Positions 33,779 through 41,570 of a stretch of DNA of 54,012 bases are shown here, piece by piece. The notes under the pieces were generated by a model that worked only from the letters and a program-made list of their open reading frames with translations, searched no databases and was not told the origin of the DNA. Position numbers and translations under genes: made by a program. This DNA is from Planctomicrobium piriforme (GTDB lineage Bacteria; Planctomycetota; Planctomycetia; Planctomycetales; Planctomycetaceae), in the NCBI GenBank assembly GCA_945861445.1, contig CAMAVF010000003.1, positions 1 to 54,012 on the forward strand, in the 5' to 3' direction. The first letter of the stretch is position 1, and each line of letters begins with the position of its first letter.

Positions 33779-35923
33779 ATGCGTCAGTTGTTGACTTTCA
33801 CGCTGTTGTGCGGAGCTTTGGCCGGTTCGGCGGGTGTTGCGGTGGGGCAAGAAGCGAAGCCCGCCGACAAGATGGAAAAGATCACGTACAACGATCACAT
33901 CCTGCCGATCTTGCGTGCCAAATGTGCCGCGTGTCACAGTGCCGATCAGGCCAAGGGTGGCCTGGTGGTCGATAGCTATACCGGCTTGATGGCGGGTGGT
34001 GCGTCGGGTGAAGTCGTCACCGGAGGCGACGTGGATGGCAGCCGGCTGTATGACCTGATCAGTCACAAGGCCGAGCCCAAGATGCCGCCCAAGGAACCCA
34101 AGATGCCCGACGAGCAATTGGCCATCTTCAAGAAATGGATCCTGGGGGGCGCCCTCGAAACTCTCGACAGCAAAGCCAAGATCAAGAAGCCCGCATTCAC
34201 GTTGGGGACCGCAGTGATTTCGTCCGGCAAGCCGGAAGGTCCTCCCCCGATGCCCGAAAAACTGCCGACTGACCCGGCAATTGTGTCGACCCGCGGCAAC
34301 GCGGCAACCGCCATGGCTGCCAGTCCCTGGGCACCGCTGATCGCCGTTTCCAGTCACAAGCAAGTTCTACTCTATAACACCCAGGAACTTCGCCTGGTCG
34401 GTATCCTGCCGTTCCCGGAAGGCCAGCCTTACGTCCTGAAGTTCAGCCGCAACGGCAGCCTGCTGCTGGCGGGAGGCGGACGAGGCGGCCAGTCGGGTCG
34501 CGTCGTCGTCTGGGACGTCAAAACGGGTGCCCGCGTGTTTGAAGTGGGCAACGAATACGATGCCGTCATGGCCGCCGACATCAGTGCGGATAACAGCCAG
34601 ATCGCGTTGGGTGGCCCGCGTAAGATCGTTCGCGTCTACTCGACGAAGGACGGCGAGTTAATGTACGAAATCAAAAAGCACACCGACTGGGTAACGGCTC
34701 TCGAATTCAGCCCGGACGGAGTCCTCCTGGCAACTGGCGACCGCAGCAATGGTCTGTTCGTGTGGGAAGCCTTTACGGGCCGTGAGTTCTACGTTCTGAA
34801 CGGCCATCAGGCTGCAATCTCCGCCGTCAGTTGGCGATTGGACGCGAATATTCTGGCCAGTTCCAGCGAAGACACGACGATCAAGTTGTGGGAAATGGGC
34901 AATGGCGGTCAGGTGAAGAGCTGGGGGGCGCATGGCGGTGGTGCCGCAGCGGTCCAATTTACGCGTGATGGCCGGTTGTTCTCGACGGGTCGTGATCAGG
35001 TCTCGAAGTTGTGGGATCAGAACGGGGCTCAACAGCGAGCCTTCCCGGCACTCGGCGATTTGGGCCTGGAAGTCGCGTTTTCCTCTGAAGATGATCGCGC
35101 CTTCGCCGGTGACTGGAGCGGCAACATTCGTGCTTGGAATGCCAAGGACGGAGCGGAACTGGGTGTGCTCAAGACCAATCCTGCGCCCCTCGCAGCACGT
35201 ATTGAAGCGGCCGTGAAGGATGCCCAGGCGTTGGAAGCCCCAGTCACCCAAACGGCTGCGGCCGTCGCGGCGTTGAAGAAAGCTCAGGCTGATCGCGAAG
35301 CGGCCGCCGTCGCAGCCACTGCCGCAACGACTGCGGCCCAGACCGCAGCCACGGCTGCCGTCGCCGAAAAGGCTGCCGCGGATCAGGCGCTCGTTGCCAA
35401 GGTGGCGGCCGTCGCCGCGGCTGAAACGGCACTCACCGCAGCGAAAACGAAAGTCGATGCCGTCACCGCTGAAAAGGCTGCTGCCGATAAGACGGTGGTC
35501 GACGCCGGTGCTGACGCGACCAAGAAGGCCGAAGCCGAGAAGGTTGTCGCCGCCAAGGTCGCCGAACTGCTGACGGCTCAAACTGCTTTCACCGCTGCCA
35601 CTGCGGCGCGAGACAAGGCCACTGCTGAGAAAGTCGCCGGTGACAAGTTAGTGACTGACGCCGCCGCCAAGGTTAAGACAACAGCCGACCAGGCAGCGGC
35701 GTTGAAGGTCGCTTCCGATAAGGCGGTCGAAGTGGCCAAGGTGACTCCGGAGTACACCAAGCTGCTGACCGAATCCGAGGCCGCCGCCGCTGCAGCCGCA
35801 GCCAAGCTGGCCGCTGGAAAGAAGCTGGTCGAAACATTGAATTCCGAAAAGGGACGCGTTCTGGCGGTGCCAATGCCCGCGCCCGCTGCCGAACCAGTTG
35901 CCGCAGCTCCCGCAGCGAAGTAG
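33779..35923 (+). CDS. exported cytochrome c / WD40 / Ala-rich coiled-coil fusion
   Basis: 714 residues from ATG 33779; an ATG five codons earlier weakens the signal peptide. Signal about 1-23. Planctomycete cytochrome domain with CAACH at 49-53 and the downstream KMPPKEPKMP that can give the axial Met. From about 175 to 460 follow WD40 repeats (QPYVLKFSRNGSLLLAG, HTDWVTALEFSPDGVLLATG, NGHQAAISAVSWRLDANILA, SSSEDTTIKLWEMG). The last 230 residues are mostly Ala, Lys, Thr, Glu and likely coiled coil. The fusion suggests a haem protein held by a propeller scaffold. Family B repeat precedes it; a family D palindrome follows the stop by 12 bp. Confidence 0.88.
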   Translation: MRQLLTFTLLCGALAGSAGVAVGQEAKPADKMEKITYNDHILPILRAKCAACHSADQAKGGLVVDSYTGLMAGGASGEVVTGGDVDGSRLYDLISHKAEPKMPPKEPKMPDEQLAIFKKWILGGALETLDSKAKIKKPAFTLGTAVISSGKPEGPPPMPEKLPTDPAIVSTRGNAATAMAASPWAPLIAVSSHKQVLLYNTQELRLVGILPFPEGQPYVLKFSRNGSLLLAGGGRGGQSGRVVVWDVKTGARVFEVGNEYDAVMAADISADNSQIALGGPRKIVRVYSTKDGELMYEIKKHTDWVTALEFSPDGVLLATGDRSNGLFVWEAFTGREFYVLNGHQAAISAVSWRLDANILASSSEDTTIKLWEMGNGGQVKSWGAHGGGAAAVQFTRDGRLFSTGRDQVSKLWDQNGAQQRAFPALGDLGLEVAFSSEDDRAFAGDWSGNIRAWNAKDGAELGVLKTNPAPLAARIEAAVKDAQALEAPVTQTAAAVAALKKAQADREAAAVAATAATTAAQTAATAAVAEKAAADQALVAKVAAVAAAETALTAAKTKVDAVTAEKAAADKTVVDAGADATKKAEAEKVVAAKVAELLTAQTAFTAATAARDKATAEKVAGDKLVTDAAAKVKTTADQAAALKVASDKAVEVAKVTPEYTKLLTESEAAAAAAAAKLAAGKKLVETLNSEKGRVLAVPMPAPAAEPVAAAPAAK

Positions 35924-35935
35924 TATGATACGTGA

Positions 35936-36018
35936 CGGGAGGGTGAGGCTCCTGCCGAACCGCTTGGTCGCTTGACAGTCGCCAGACTTAGCGGTTCGGC
36001 AGGAGCCTCACCCTCCCG
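35936..36018. repeat. family D perfect 29-bp palindrome
   Basis: Arms 35936-35964 and 35990-36018 are perfect reverse complements over 29 bp. Similar but diverged arms occur at 48254-48273 and 48509-48528. It starts 12 bp after the cytochrome-WD40 stop codon and could act as a terminator, but lacks a T-run. Confidence 0.85.
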
Positions 36019-36054
36019 CGTGTCTGAATCTACCTTCCTGATCGGAGAACCGCG

Positions 36055-36978
36055 ATGTTTCGTCTGGCTCTGCACTCGGTCAGTTATGCCGGAGTCTGGG
36101 CCGGTCAGGCGAAGCTGTCCCTGTTTGAATTTCTCAATAAGGCCGGCGAACTGGGATTCGATGCCGTCATGCTGATGGCGAAGCGGCCGCACCTGTCTGT
36201 CCTGGATATCTCGCGGACGCAACAGGCCGAAATCAAGCAGCGTCTGCAGGATCAGGGCTTAAAGGTCGCGTGCCTCGCGGGCTATACTGACTTCACGCTG
36301 GGGGCCGAACGCCCCGACATCCCGACTCGTGAAATGCAGATTCTCTATGTCCGCGAGCTTGCCCGACTGGCGTCCGAATTGCAGTGTCCGCTGATTCGCG
36401 TCTTCACGGGATACTCGACTGCGCAGGTCAGTTACGATCAACAATGGAACTGGTGCGTCGAGAGTCTGCGTGACTGTGCCCGGCAGGCGGCCGACTTTGG
36501 CGTGACGATTGGCGTGCAGAATCATCACGACAATGCCGTGCATCACGACGCACTGCTCGATCTGATTCGCGAGATTGATCACCCGCAGTGCCAGGTGATG
36601 TTCGACGCCTGGGCACCCGCCTTGCACGGCTGCGATCCGACTGCCGGTGTGCGCGAACTGGCCCCGCACATCGTGCATACCACGGTGGCCGACTATGTAC
36701 GCCGGCCGCGATTCAAGTATCTGCCGCAACTCGTGAATTACGCCGCGGAACCCGATTCAATCCGGGCCGTGCCGATGGGTGAAGGCTTCATCGACTACGC
36801 CGCATTCTTCAAAGCCCTCCGCTCGACGGGCTACACCGGATACGTGGCCTACGAGATGTGTTCGATGCTGCGGGGGGGCGGCAGTCTTGAAAATCTCGAC
36901 CGCTGTGCGATTCAATTCCGCGAGTACATGCGCCGCCTGTCACTGGACGACACGCCGTCCCTGGGCAGCCGGTTCTAG
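36055..36978 (+). CDS. sugar phosphate isomerase/epimerase-like TIM barrel protein
   Basis: 307 residues. Xylose-isomerase-like (AP endonuclease 2) barrel: LFEFLNKAGELGFDAVMLM, LKVACLAGYTDFTLGAERP, CPLIRVFTGYST, GVTIGVQNHHDNAVHH, CQVMFDAWAPALHG, HIVHTTVADYV and GYVAYEMCSMLRGGG line up with successive strands and the metal-binding Glu, Asp, His set. The family isomerises or epimerises sugars and inositols. No signal peptide. cggag lies seven bases before ATG. Substrate unknown. It converges with the DUF455 gene, 20 bp apart, with a family E arm at the junction. Confidence 0.88.
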   Translation: MFRLALHSVSYAGVWAGQAKLSLFEFLNKAGELGFDAVMLMAKRPHLSVLDISRTQQAEIKQRLQDQGLKVACLAGYTDFTLGAERPDIPTREMQILYVRELARLASELQCPLIRVFTGYSTAQVSYDQQWNWCVESLRDCARQAADFGVTIGVQNHHDNAVHHDALLDLIREIDHPQCQVMFDAWAPALHGCDPTAGVRELAPHIVHTTVADYVRRPRFKYLPQLVNYAAEPDSIRAVPMGEGFIDYAAFFKALRSTGYTGYVAYEMCSMLRGGGSLENLDRCAIQFREYMRRLSLDDTPSLGSRF

Positions 36979-36998
36979 GGCTCTGGAGAGTCAGGCAA

Positions 36999-37817
36999 CT
37001 ACGGGTGTCCGCGCTTGATCTGCTCCGACGGCGTGGGCTCGACTTTGGACAGTTCCGTGAGGAACTCTTCGCTCAGGCCGGCGGCGAGACGTGGTTCGCG
37101 ATGGAAAGTTTTTCCCTTGGATTTCTCGGGCTTCAGGGGGAAATGCAGGTGCGAGACGTAGGCATCCCAATCGGATTGCTCGTGCGGTTTCAACCGGCGG
37201 AGCCAATCGATTCCGAATCGCACATGTTCGATTTCATCGCGATGTATGACGCGCATCAGGGCGGCACTGCGTGAGTCCCCAGCGATCTCAAAGTATTCGG
37301 CAAACTCGAGGGTATGGTCGAGATTGCCACCTTCAAACGTGAGTGGCAGGCCGGCGAGGTAGTCGAGGACCGACGTGAAGGCCCGGGCCTTGTCCCAGAA
37401 GTAGCCGTTCACGGGGACGGCTCCGAATTCCAGCCCCAGCGTTGCGGCCCGTTCGATATGCATTCGCGTATGACGTTGCTCGTCCGCCATGATCTGGACC
37501 ATGCCTTGGCGGAATTCCGGTGGAGCGTCGGGAAACGCACACAGCGTGAAGGCCATGACCTCCAGCGCCTGCAGTTCGTGATTGGCCATGATGTGGTGTG
37601 CGAGAGCCCGTTTTGCTGGGTCACGAAATGTCTTCGGCTGGGGCATCGGGGGGGCCTGTTTGCGGCCTGCAAAACGCAAACTGTCCGGTCGCCGCGGAGC
37701 ATCTATTCGCCACGCGGCACCACGGGCGGAGTCGGTCGCGGGGGGATCGAGGGGCAATAGCTTTTCGGCGATTGTTGGTGAGAGGAGGATTCGCTCGGCA
37801 AATGCTCGCAGTTCCAT
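36999..37817 (-). CDS. DUF455 ferritin-like protein
   Basis: 272 residues from ATG 37817; the frame extends upstream into a palindrome and that part is not protein-like. Ferritin-like helices carry likely metal ligands in NHELQALEVMAF, IMADEQRHTRMH and VIHRDEIEHVRFGIDWL (E-x-x-H pairs). The family is found near tRNA-modifying and unknown genes and its activity is not established; some members bind di-iron. No export signal. The start has a weak ribosome site. It follows the symporter gene on the same strand, separated by a long palindrome. Confidence 0.85.
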   Translation of the reverse strand: MELRAFAERILLSPTIAEKLLPLDPPATDSARGAAWRIDAPRRPDSLRFAGRKQAPPMPQPKTFRDPAKRALAHHIMANHELQALEVMAFTLCAFPDAPPEFRQGMVQIMADEQRHTRMHIERAATLGLEFGAVPVNGYFWDKARAFTSVLDYLAGLPLTFEGGNLDHTLEFAEYFEIAGDSRSAALMRVIHRDEIEHVRFGIDWLRRLKPHEQSDWDAYVSHLHFPLKPEKSKGKTFHREPRLAAGLSEEFLTELSKVEPTPSEQIKRGHP

Positions 37818-37857
37818 GACGGTCTCGGACTCGTAAATGATGCCGGTTGGCGTTCGG

Positions 37858-37953
37858 GGGTCGGGCCTGCGATTTTTCGATATTGGCCGATGTGAGGTCT
37901 GTGAGGGAGTTTGCTCGGAGGCGGCCAATTTCGAAAAATCGCAGGCCCGACCC
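37858..37953. repeat. 32-bp inverted repeat upstream of DUF455
   Basis: Arms 37858-37889 and 37922-37953 match at 31 of 32. The loop is 32 bases. It sits between the symporter stop codon and the DUF455 start. Confidence 0.9.
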
Positions 37954-37960
37954 GGGGCGT

Positions 37961-39313
37961 TTATTGCTTCAGTGTCTCTGTCTGTTCTTCGATTGCCAAT
38001 GGGGGTTGTGGCCGGCCGGCGACGCAGGCGGCGACGGTCAGATCTCCGGTGACATTCAGGACCGTGCGGCACATGTCGAGGATGCGGTCGATCCCGAGAA
38101 TGATTCCGATGCCGGCTCCGGGCACGCCGACCGACTGCATCACCACCACAATCATGGGCAGCGAACTGCCCGGCACGCCCGCCGTGCCAATCCCTGCCAG
38201 GACCGACATCAATACCACCATGATCTGTTGCGTCATGGATAATTCGACATGAAACACCTGGGCCAGGAACAGCACCACGACCCCTTCATACAAGGCCGTC
38301 CCGTTCTGATTGCCCGTCGCGCCGATCGTCAATACAAATCGAGCTTCCTCATCGGGCAGCAGCAATTCCTCACGCGCCACGCGAAGGGCCGTCGGCAAAC
38401 TGGCATTGGATGACGAGGTGCCGAATGCGGTCCAGATGGCTTCGGAAATCTGTGAAAAAAACTGGATCGGAGAGCGCCGAGTCACCCACCACAGCAATGC
38501 CGGATAGACCACAAACATCTGCAGTCCCAGTCCCAGGAGAACCGTCCCGACGAACCCCAGCAGCGGCGGCAGGATCGACAGCCCCAGCCGCGACGTCAGG
38601 CTGAAGACCAGGCAGGCGACCGCCAGCGGTGCAATCCGCATGGCCCAGCCGATGATCACCATCGATACGGCCTGCAGGCCCTCCAGCCAGCCGATCAGGA
38701 TGTCGGAATTCTCCGGCACGCGGGTTAACGCGAGGCCGAACATCAACGAAAAAAACATCACCGACAACATTCCGCCACCAGGCGAGGTGCCGTCGAGTGC
38801 CCCGACCATTTCCTGGATCGGATTCTTGGGGATGATGTCGAGCAAAATGACGTCGAGCGTTTTCGCCTGCTTGGCTTTCGCGACGCTTTGGGTGGCAGCG
38901 TCGCTGTACTTCGCGCTGAGCTCCTGCTGTTTCTCGACCGACAGCCAGCGACCCGGCTGCAGCGTGTTGGTCAGCCCCACCCCAATCAACACGGAACTGG
39001 TCGACAACATGGCCGTAAACAGCAATGTTTTCAGGCCCACTCGACCCAGCCGCCCCCAGTCCTTCATCCCCGCCACACCCAGGGCCAGGGCCGAGAAAAC
39101 CAGCGGAATCACCACCATGAAGACCAGTCGCAGGAAGATCTGGCCGACGGGATCGGCCACTGCGGCACACAGGTCAACGTATCGTCGAGCCTCGGGGAAT
39201 CCGTGCGTCTGGCCGTAGAAGCTGAGAGCGTTGGCGCTGAGACCCAGCGTGGCACCGACAAGCAGTCCGATCAAGATCTTGACATGCAGCGGCACAGTCC
39301 GGCGAACCGTCAT
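37961..39313 (-). CDS. dicarboxylate/amino acid:cation symporter (DAACS)
   Basis: 450 residues from ATG 39313 (a TTG five codons earlier is less likely). Multi-pass inner-membrane transporter of the GltP/DctA type moving glutamate, aspartate or C4-dicarboxylates with Na+ or H+. Signature stretches: LVFMVVIPLVFSALALGVAG, SSSNASLPTALRVA (re-entrant loop 1, Ser-rich), TIGATGNQNGTALYEGVVV and GVPGSSLPMIVVVMQSVGVP (loop 2). Substrate choice cannot be read from sequence. A Lys/Gln-rich hydrophilic loop (about 130-160) is slightly longer than in E. coli. Divergent from nothing close; upstream gap holds the end of the delta-60 gene. Confidence 0.92.
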   Translation of the reverse strand: MTVRRTVPLHVKILIGLLVGATLGLSANALSFYGQTHGFPEARRYVDLCAAVADPVGQIFLRLVFMVVIPLVFSALALGVAGMKDWGRLGRVGLKTLLFTAMLSTSSVLIGVGLTNTLQPGRWLSVEKQQELSAKYSDAATQSVAKAKQAKTLDVILLDIIPKNPIQEMVGALDGTSPGGGMLSVMFFSLMFGLALTRVPENSDILIGWLEGLQAVSMVIIGWAMRIAPLAVACLVFSLTSRLGLSILPPLLGFVGTVLLGLGLQMFVVYPALLWWVTRRSPIQFFSQISEAIWTAFGTSSSNASLPTALRVAREELLLPDEEARFVLTIGATGNQNGTALYEGVVVLFLAQVFHVELSMTQQIMVVLMSVLAGIGTAGVPGSSLPMIVVVMQSVGVPGAGIGIILGIDRILDMCRTVLNVTGDLTVAACVAGRPQPPLAIEEQTETLKQ

Positions 39314-39516
39314 GGCGAATGGTCCCAAAGAGGCGATCAGGCAGAGGCGAGCTCATGCACAATGTATCGCATCGTTGGGAAGGAGACGATGAATATTCCG
39401 ATAAGTAGCAGAATTCGTCAGAATTCTGACGCGTGCCCTGACGGTCGTCATGTTCAGAGATTTACGAAATCGATCGGCAAGCGACGGAACTCTTACGAGA
39501 TTCCGCTACAAATCCC

Positions 39517-41211
39517 TTACGTCAGATCAAACGGAATCGTCTTCAAGCCGCCGGTTGCGAAGCTGTTGTCCAACTGCCCATCCTCATCCAGGCGGGCCAC
39601 TGCGAAATCGGTATTGGCCGGATCGGTCCGCAGGGAGTGTCCGAACAGAACGATCTTGCCGTCCGACTGGATGACCAATCCATTGGCGACGTCGTTATCG
39701 CTGCCTCCCATGTTGAAGGGGATGGACTTCTTGCCGTCGGTGGAAAACGAAGTATCGAGTTCCCCGTCAGTGGTGAGTCGCGTGGCGGCGAAATCGAAGT
39801 CACCGGTCGCGCTGACCTGGGCGAGACCTCCCAGAACGATCTTGCCATCCGCTTGAATGGCCACGCCGGTTGCCTGATCTTCCAGGCTGGCTCCCAGGTT
39901 GAAGTCCACCGTTTTGCGTCCGTCGCCACTGAATGACTTGTCCATCGATCCATTTTTCTTGATCCGCGTGATGGCGAAGTCTCCATCTCCCTGTGTGGAT
40001 GAAGCCGTTCCGCCGACGACAATCGCCCCATCGGCTTGCAAGGCCAACGAAGTCGCCCGGTCATTGCCGGTGCCACCCAGATTGAAGGCGATGGTCTTCT
40101 TGCCGTCGCTGCTGAATGATCGGTCCAGTGTTCCATTGGGCGTCACACGGGCAATCGCGAAGTCGTCATTGCCCGCACCACTCGCCTGGGCATAGCCCAC
40201 GACGACGATGCTGCCATCGGGTTGAACTTTCACGGCCGCTCCCCGATCGTCGCCGGCGCCGCTATTATTGAAACCGATGTACTTGCGGCCGTCGCCGGTG
40301 AAGCTGGTGTCCAGCGAACCATCGGTCTTCAGACGCGCCAATGCAATGTCGTTGTCACCCAGCGACTCTTTCTGGCAGTATCCGACGAGCACGATCTTGC
40401 CGTCGGCTTGAATGGCGACACCGGTCGCGCGGTCATCTCCGCCGCCACCATAGTCGAACGCCACGACGGCCTTGCCATCACTGCTGAAAGTCGTATCCAG
40501 CGAACCGTCGGTGTTGAGACGCACGACGGCGAAATCGAAGTTGCCGAACCCATCGCGCTGAGCATAACCGCCCACCACAATCTTGCCGTCGGCCTGAATC
40601 GCCACGCAGGTTGCGATATCCTGATCCAGACTCAAGTGGCCGTTCGCGTCCAATCCGCCCAGATCGAACGAGATCGTCTTCTTTCCATTGGTGCCAAACG
40701 TCGTGTCCAGCGAGCCGTCGGAATTCAGGCGGGTGACGCCGAAGTCATAGTTGCCATAGGCATCGATCTGCACGGCCCCCACCAGAATCATCTTGCCGTC
40801 AGCCTGTAGCGCCATGCCCAGGGCTTGATCGGTATCGATGGAGGTCGACGGTGTCACGGTCGTCCCATCCACGGTTGTGGTCGACGTCGACGAGGTGGTG
40901 ACATTTCCGTTTTCGTCGGTCGTCGTCGTGGTCACGGTCGTCGTGGTCGTCGGGTTTCCATTGGAATCGACCCCGTGCGTCGTGGTGGTCGTGCTCGACG
41001 ACGAGGCGACCTGAGCCGTTTGTTCTTCCGACGACGCGGTGTTGGTGTCGGCTGGATTGGTGGCCGACAGCAGTTGCCGGTTTTCCAGGAATTCGACAGT
41101 CACTTGCCGATTCCCGGTCTCTTCTGCATTACGTTTCCGCTTCGGTGCTCCTGAGAGCCAGCGGCCTACGGAATCGTACCACGAGTCGGAGGGGGAATGG
41201 TGACGTGACAT
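39517..41211 (-). CDS. delta-60 repeat surface protein with LEPR-like motif
   Basis: 564 residues. N-terminal VEFLENRQLLSA (about 40-51) is close to the LEPR-XLL motif on exported planctomycete proteins. A Thr/Ser/Asn-rich linker (about 65-120) precedes seven delta-60 repeats of about 55-60 residues, each with an A-x-x-A-x-Q-x-DGK-IV-x-x-G core, an F-A-x-x-R-L-x-x-DG stretch and SFSxDGKK, for example DFAVVRLNTDGSLDTTFSSD. Such repeats form a propeller or solenoid in adhesin-like proteins. GAGG lies ten bases before ATG. Same strand as the giant protein upstream, with a terminator between them. Confidence 0.88.
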   Translation of the reverse strand: MSRHHSPSDSWYDSVGRWLSGAPKRKRNAEETGNRQVTVEFLENRQLLSATNPADTNTASSEEQTAQVASSSSTTTTTHGVDSNGNPTTTTTVTTTTTDENGNVTTSSTSTTTVDGTTVTPSTSIDTDQALGMALQADGKMILVGAVQIDAYGNYDFGVTRLNSDGSLDTTFGTNGKKTISFDLGGLDANGHLSLDQDIATCVAIQADGKIVVGGYAQRDGFGNFDFAVVRLNTDGSLDTTFSSDGKAVVAFDYGGGGDDRATGVAIQADGKIVLVGYCQKESLGDNDIALARLKTDGSLDTSFTGDGRKYIGFNNSGAGDDRGAAVKVQPDGSIVVVGYAQASGAGNDDFAIARVTPNGTLDRSFSSDGKKTIAFNLGGTGNDRATSLALQADGAIVVGGTASSTQGDGDFAITRIKKNGSMDKSFSGDGRKTVDFNLGASLEDQATGVAIQADGKIVLGGLAQVSATGDFDFAATRLTTDGELDTSFSTDGKKSIPFNMGGSDNDVANGLVIQSDGKIVLFGHSLRTDPANTDFAVARLDEDGQLDNSFATGGLKTIPFDLT

Positions 41212-41570
41212 GATAGGCGTACCTCGTGCCGGGGGTGAACACCCCGATGTGGAGATTGCAGTAGAACTGGGAATTGTGGAGCGTCAGACGGGCAGGACAG
41301 GGAACCCCGATCGGGATTCGCAGGGGCCGGAAATCTACTCCAGAACCCAAACCGCAGCAATACCAGTTTTGTCTTGAATTTCAGAAGCACACGTGCCTCA
41401 GCAGAAAGTGGCACGGCGCACATCATTTAGGTCCTTTTCGGACCTTCCGTCCTTTCAGTCCCTTCCACAAAAAAGGACTTCAAGGACAAAAGCGACCCCC
41501 GGAAATGCGAAACAGCCCGGCCAGGTGACCCTGGCCGGGCTGTTCGCGTTTCAGACTGCCGTCTCAGCTG
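41212..41570. other. intergenic stretch with terminator and pyrimidine-rich repeats
   Basis: 359 bp. It contains aggtcc-ttttc-ggacct (near 41429-41445), short near-repeats of gtccttt and ggac around 41440-41490, and the terminator at 41511-41544. No gene. Confidence 0.5.
41511..41544 (-). terminator. terminator of the inverse-autotransporter gene
   Basis: Perfect 15-bp stem (aacagcccggccagg, 41511-41525, with 41530-41544) and a 4-base loop. On the minus strand it is followed by tttcgcattt, 27 bp after the gene ends. Its outer arm aacagcccgg is the same as in the sod terminator. Confidence 0.8.

Noticed and set aside
34658-35581. A 307-codon minus-strand frame
   Set aside because: Shadow of the WD40 and Ala-rich coding region; Gly/Arg/Ser-rich reverse reading of GCN codons.
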